Of a DNA stretch of 64,000 bases, positions 59,368 through 64,000 are shown one piece after another; position 1 is the stretch's first letter, and every line of letters starts with the position of its first letter. Source of the DNA: Marsupella aquatica (Eukaryota > Marchantiophyta); the NCBI GenBank assembly GCA_973895155.1, contig OZ316894.1, positions 23,684,001 through 23,748,000 of the forward strand. The letters run 5' to 3'. Made by a program: the position numbers and the translations under genes. The notes under the pieces were generated by a model, which worked only from the letters and a program-made list of their open reading frames with translations, ran no database searches and was not told the DNA's origin.

Positions 59368-60126
59368 TTACTCAGGCACTGATTGCAACCTTGAGCCTAA
59401 GGCACAACTCATACTTGTCAATAATGGGGATGAGCATTGTAATGACCCCAGCACAGACCCTCCAGGTGAGCATGGCACAGACCCAAGTCCAAGGTCCCTA
59501 GTCCCTGGTCTGGAATTAGTGTGCACAGAGCCAGCCACTTTAGAACAAGATGTTGATAGTTTGGTTCTAGAAGTATCTAATTTGGTGGTGGAGAGGGAAG
59601 GAGTGTGACCAGTGGAAGCCACATTTGTTGCAGAGAGCCTCCTCATTTCCCCGGTGGGTGCAGTTTTTGGTCGTACGTTCTCATTTTGGGGTGCTCCTGC
59701 TTTAGTGTTATCTCCCCTGAAGCAGCTCCTAGCGTTATTACAAGCACTTGGAAGGCGACAAGGGTAACAAGCCTGGATGTCACCCAACTCAGTCCGCTTC
59801 CCCTGGACCCTCACTACTTGTCCATTGACTGATGCTGTTTGGCAAGCATGAGTGGGAATGGCGTGCTGCAAGTAAGCAGTGATATCCGTCTGCTTCTTTT
59901 CAAATGGCCCAATTGGACTCTCCCGAAGAAAATTGGTAGAGTCCACAAAGAAGATTCGTGTGATGTCACTATGCTTGACCCCAAAGTACCTAGTTTCTCT
60001 ATGTGGGTCACTCTTCTCTTGCTGCAGTTGTACAGTTGTTGATGTTGGTGCCCTTGCCCTGGGCCGCTGCTTGAGAGATAGTTTGGGCCGACGAATTACT
60101 TTTCCCTTTGGCTTTGGAGTCCACAT
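59368..60126 (-). CDS. unrecognised 252-codon ORF with basic N-terminus
   Basis: An ATG at 60126 opens MWTPKPKGKVIRRPKLSLKQ and a very basic, Pro-containing N-terminus. The middle (RYFGVKHSDITRIFFVDSTN, then FEKKQTDITAYLQHAIPTHA) looks protein-like, and the C-terminal third is Ser/Thr/Gly-rich and low in complexity. There is no transmembrane segment and no known motif. It stands out as the longest frame in 12 kb of AT-rich DNA. It could be a retrotransposon gag/ORF1 remnant, a small gene or chance. I assign no function. Confidence 0.3.
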   Translation of the reverse strand: MWTPKPKGKVIRRPKLSLKQRPRARAPTSTTVQLQQEKSDPHRETRYFGVKHSDITRIFFVDSTNFLRESPIGPFEKKQTDITAYLQHAIPTHACQTASVNGQVVRVQGKRTELGDIQACYPCRLPSACNNARSCFRGDNTKAGAPQNENVRPKTAPTGEMRRLSATNVASTGHTPSLSTTKLDTSRTKLSTSCSKVAGSVHTNSRPGTRDLGLGSVPCSPGGSVLGSLQCSSPLLTSMSCALGSRLQSVPE

Positions 60127-63100
60127 TTCTAATATACATCCACTTTCACCTCTAGCTATCCATCCACGTTGCCTTGCTTGTTTGTCTTTGAATCACTATA
60201 CTCTGGATTCCCTAATTTGCATCAAGTCAGTGCATTGAGATAATATTTAATGAAGCAAAAACAAGAGCAAAAATTATTCTTGCACTGTGTTTTGTCAATG
60301 AATTTGCTGATTGCAGCAATGATAATCCAACAAATATTAGAAATTTGTCTCAAAATCTATGCCATGAAGGGGAATTCAACAGGAACAGCCCTGGACGATA
60401 TTCTCTCTCATCAGTTTAAGTTAGACCACTTTTTTGATCACTTGGATCTTTCTTTTTGTTTTGTCAGTGCCCCTTGGAATACAAATAACTTTATCAACTT
60501 TGCACATACTTAGTCCAAGCAAACTCAATGCTACTACGTATTCATCCTTGTCATTATCAAGGCCTATTAAATTGGAGTAAAAATCAATGCGATTGTTATA
60601 TTTGCTTTTAGTTGAGTGGTAGACGCAACCTTGAAAAATCAGCCTAAAGCAGGTCAAATATGAAAGCTGAGCTTTCTCAAGTCTACCATTGCAACAATCA
60701 CCTTAGGTAATGATCAATCACTTGAAGAGGTAATCCTAAGAGAAGTCTCTATCCAATGGCTCTAATCTCTCAACCCTTGATCCATTCTTCCATCTGAAAG
60801 TCCTGCATGCGCATTGGTTCTTGGAATTTGCAATTTTCCCATTTCCTCAGTTTTTTTCATATCACTCATTCCAAATTCATTTCTTGGATCCACAGCTGCT
60901 TGGATCCACAGCTAGCTGAGCGTGTGACTATATTGTTCAATCTGTCAATGTTTCATAATTATTCCCAAGGGTTGAGTAGGATTGAACTCCTCTCAAAATC
61001 TCTATTCTGAGGAAATTCTCCAAAAAAGTATTTCACCCAATTGAACAATCCTTAGTTGTATCTTCTTTTGCACTGACTAGGACTCCAAGAAGCTTGGGTG
61101 AGCTGTTTGACTCACATCCATCTCTCTGCACCTTCAATTGCTTTATGTGTGGGTGAGGCATCGGATATCCAAAGAGAAAATGGGCTGTTCAAGAGATACA
61201 ACAAGCAAGTAGGGCCAGTAGCGGTTGCAACAAAACAAACAAACAACACACTCCCAACTTCCAATTTGATAGAGGCGGCCAGAGTAATATTCATCAAAGT
61301 ATATACCGGAGAAGAATGTCTTGTGGCACAAGGAAGGGGGAAGGAAGGAAACCAAAGCAAAAGCCATAGGAGCAGTCTCATCAAAGGATGCAAATTAGGT
61401 GAGATTATTTTGGAGTTAAAATTATTTGACAGTAGTATAGAGTATTGCGTGAAATAACTCCTATACCTGATAAGAGGACATACATATATAGTTGAATGTA
61501 CTGCCACTAGAAGATAAAAATAACCTATATATAATTAATGTTAGGCTTGTCCAGGCAGGGTGAAAGAGTTAGGGTCCTTTCAAATTTTGATTAGTCTACT
61601 TTTCATATTTACAAGGGGCTTACACCACCATTGAAGTTATTTTAATTTGATGTTACAAATAAAGGCATAATTTTGAGCTTTTTCCTTGAATTAATTTAAT
61701 AATACCCTTGCTATATTATCTCAGAAAGTTAGGCTCCCATGATTGAGGTGAGATGCAAGCAACTTTTCCTAGTTAGAAATCCGTATGGAATGTCAAGAGT
61801 TTTATGTAAAATACAAGGTCTGATAAAGAATATATAAATAATAGGACCCTCTCATACTCTTCTATCTATATATTTTGGATGATTCTATTTCATGGCAGAA
61901 GTCCTACTATAATGTAATTACAAATATATACCTCTGGTTTCTTCCAAACTAGGATCAAGACTAGATATAACTGTCAGGGGTGAAAAATTAAATTAGCTTA
62001 GATGGTCCTCTACTTTAATCTATCAAACTAAGTCACCAACTTTGATGTATCAAGTCCAATCTATCCTGATGGGAGAGAAACCTCTGACTATCAACTATTT
62101 GCTTATGGACATGCTCATATTAATCAAAGAGAGCTGCAGAAACCAATGCAATGAATGTGTGGCTCCTCTAAACAGGTGCTTAATATATACAACTTTGTTT
62201 TGTCTCACTCATTTTATGATTCATAGAAATATCCCCTCAGTTGCTTTTACTAATATATCTCTGATTGAGTGTTTGTGACTATTTACAAGACTATTTAAGC
62301 AGCATTGTGACATTTTGATTTTGAATCCAATCCAACGTCTTGAAAGCTACTTTCCATTTCTGAAAGAATTCTAGTGTAGCAATCAACTAAGAATGTGATT
62401 TTGGATTTTAGCTGATTATTTTCAGCATTATCTCTGGTTGATCCCAAAAATTCAATTGCTAGCTCATAGTGATGGACATTCATCAACATTCTTATCATAA
62501 TTTCTTATTTGTAGTTTCATGCATAACAACGGGCATAACAATTCTTAAAGTGCATCAATATCTAGCATTTTCCAACAAGTAGCTATTGATGTTTTCAAAG
62601 TCTAGGCTGAATGTATGCTCTAGCGGTACCAGTAGGTTTGGCTGGGGTAAATTTCAATGTTCCCATTATTATTCAATTCAATGTTTTTAAGTACAAGGTA
62701 CATTGCATAGACTAGTTTTCCATTGCTTGAGAAACACAAACTGAATTCTCTGCCAAGGAGAATCATATATAGTAGAAAGTCAGTAGTTATTTTCTCTCAC
62801 CAGATATAACAAAACCAATGTAGCTTTAGTGGTTATAATAATATAATATTCATCATAATTAAACAAAAATGGAGGAAGAGAGTAAGTGGACAATGTAGCT
62901 AAATTTTAAACTTGATATACAAATATCTTAATAATCACTGCCTTAGGAAATCACAAAGAACCTCAAACTATAAATTTGACTTGTTAAGCAACACTTTCTT
63001 GGAATCTGCTGGCCTAAGATTGAGTGTTCAAAAGCCAACATTATTAGAAAAAAACTTTTTTTGTGTGTATTAGAAAAAGAACTTTGAGAACTGAATTTCA

Positions 63101-64000
63101 ATTTGCTAAGATTCTTTTGCCATTTCATGGGTCAATTACTGTCGGTGACAGATAAAAATTCATTTTTATGCATAAACGTCTGGAAAGTGAACTCAGGAAG
63201 GCAATCAATCAGTTTGTCTTGATTACATAAGAATAGTTATCTTAGAGTACTATCATTGCTAACCCAACTTTCTGCCCTAACTAGTCCAACCCCGAGTCCA
63301 GCGTATCGTCTTTGCTAGTGCAACGCTGCCTTGCCCGCAAGTTTCCTCATACTTAGTCTCCACTAGATGGCCATCCCAGGGGCCTGGACCATGAGCGAGA
63401 CCATGAGGAGCTTGACATCAGAGTCAGCAACGCCGGAGTTAAGTAGGGTAGTCAAGTTCCTCGAATGTTACTTTTTGAGTTACTTATGTGCGTCTTGCAT
63501 TCCTGCAACGATGCAATGTAGCAAACATCAGGTTTCATGTGTCAGCGCCCAATTTATCAGGGTTTGCATTGACTTAGGAAAAAACAGAATTGGGCTACAT
63601 GAGAAGTGTGTCTCACTTCTTGGTCAGTCCAAAATTTTGTTTTAAGGAATTTTTGGGCATATATTTGCAAAATTGAAAACAAAGGCAAACATGTTTAAGT
63701 TTCCTGACAAGCATACATAAGTAGAGCATCCACAAACTAATTACTTAGGTTTCCACTCAGTGCCCCTTCATTTATTTGTGATTGAATTTGAATAGAAAAC
63801 ATTTTTGGCCTTTTCAACAAACCAGTTTATTTTTTCATGCTTTCACTCCAAGTCAGAGTCAAATTTCTTGGTTCATTGGTTGCCAATCAAAATTATATCT
63901 TAAAACAGAAGGATTATTTTTTCTGGAATTTTACCTTTTATTTGTTGATCTGGTACGGTATGGTAAAGCTAGGTACAGATGTACCACATGTACCATCATA
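60127..64000. other. intergenic, AT-rich, no supported gene
   Basis: The frames present (61098-61457 plus, 62295-62498 minus and others) are short and lack domains. The minus frame at 62295-62498 (GSTRDNAENNQLKSK, FLVDCYTR) faintly recalls an integrase but is too short and altered to call. No tRNA or rRNA gene was seen. Confidence 0.45.

Noticed and set aside
62295-62498. Integrase-like minus-strand peptide
   Set aside because: The similarity (GSTRDN..., FLVDCYTR) is too short and lacks the catalytic residues.
63380-63445. 5S rRNA-like words (GGAGTTAAGTAGGG)
   Set aside because: Only a short stretch resembles 5S; the internal control regions and flanking stems are absent.
1-64000. CRISPR arrays, bacterial operons, riboswitches or attachment sites
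   Set aside because: The window is eukaryotic with spliced genes and plant retroelements; no regularly spaced short repeats with unique spacers occur.

Overview
The window is nuclear DNA of a land plant. It carries an interrupted plastid-type exoribonuclease gene (RNR1-like), a plant UDP-xylose transporter gene (UXT-like), a copy of the plant microtubule polymerase MOR1, a U2 snRNA gene, a Ty1/copia retrotransposon with an initiator-Met tRNA primer site, and two kinds of LINE. GT-AG introns are mostly short (under 1 kb). Intergenic DNA is AT-rich and full of degenerate tandem duplications. The species and lineage cannot be fixed from sequence alone; a non-seed plant is possible but not shown.

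Layout. 1-2423: 5' half of a copia element on the minus strand (LTR, primer site, leader, gag with a nonsense codon), running off the left edge. 2424-7650: decayed intergenic DNA with a perfect 31-bp inverted repeat. 8079-9967: an intronless, frameshifted, truncated MOR1 copy. A 5'-truncated LINE with a 17-bp target-site duplication has landed at its 3' end (10016-11389). 11490-17790: intergenic DNA with many local tandem duplications. 17795-24159: RNR1-like gene, minus strand, 14 exons, every junction resolved in phase. 24589-24930: three 114-bp minisatellite units beside the RNR1 promoter. 26461-29316: an unusual single-exon minus-strand gene joining TPR repeats, an ARM-like helical middle and a C-terminal SAM-methyltransferase-like domain. 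35268-38147: UXT-like transporter, minus strand, 7 exons, 358 aa. 43258-45245: decayed LINE with a zinc-knuckle and restriction-like endonuclease C-terminus. 46757-47826: two more LTRs of the copia family in opposite orientations, one a solo LTR with a target-site duplication. 53713-54294: remnant of a katanin p80 gene with a tandemly duplicated exon. 55190-56300: degenerate tandem array. 56390-56586: U2 snRNA, minus strand. 57000-64000: AT-rich DNA with one unrecognised 252-codon ORF.

The three apparently intact protein genes are all on the minus strand and well separated, with no sign of shared regulation. RNR1 would act in organelle RNA processing and UXT in the Golgi supply of UDP-xylose for wall polysaccharides. 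The TPR-ARM-methyltransferase protein has no assigned role. MOR1 and katanin p80, both microtubule proteins, appear only as damaged copies. Some apparent start codons in long open frames here are TTG; I re-chose ATG starts where it mattered (gag, the TPR-ARM gene, UXT).
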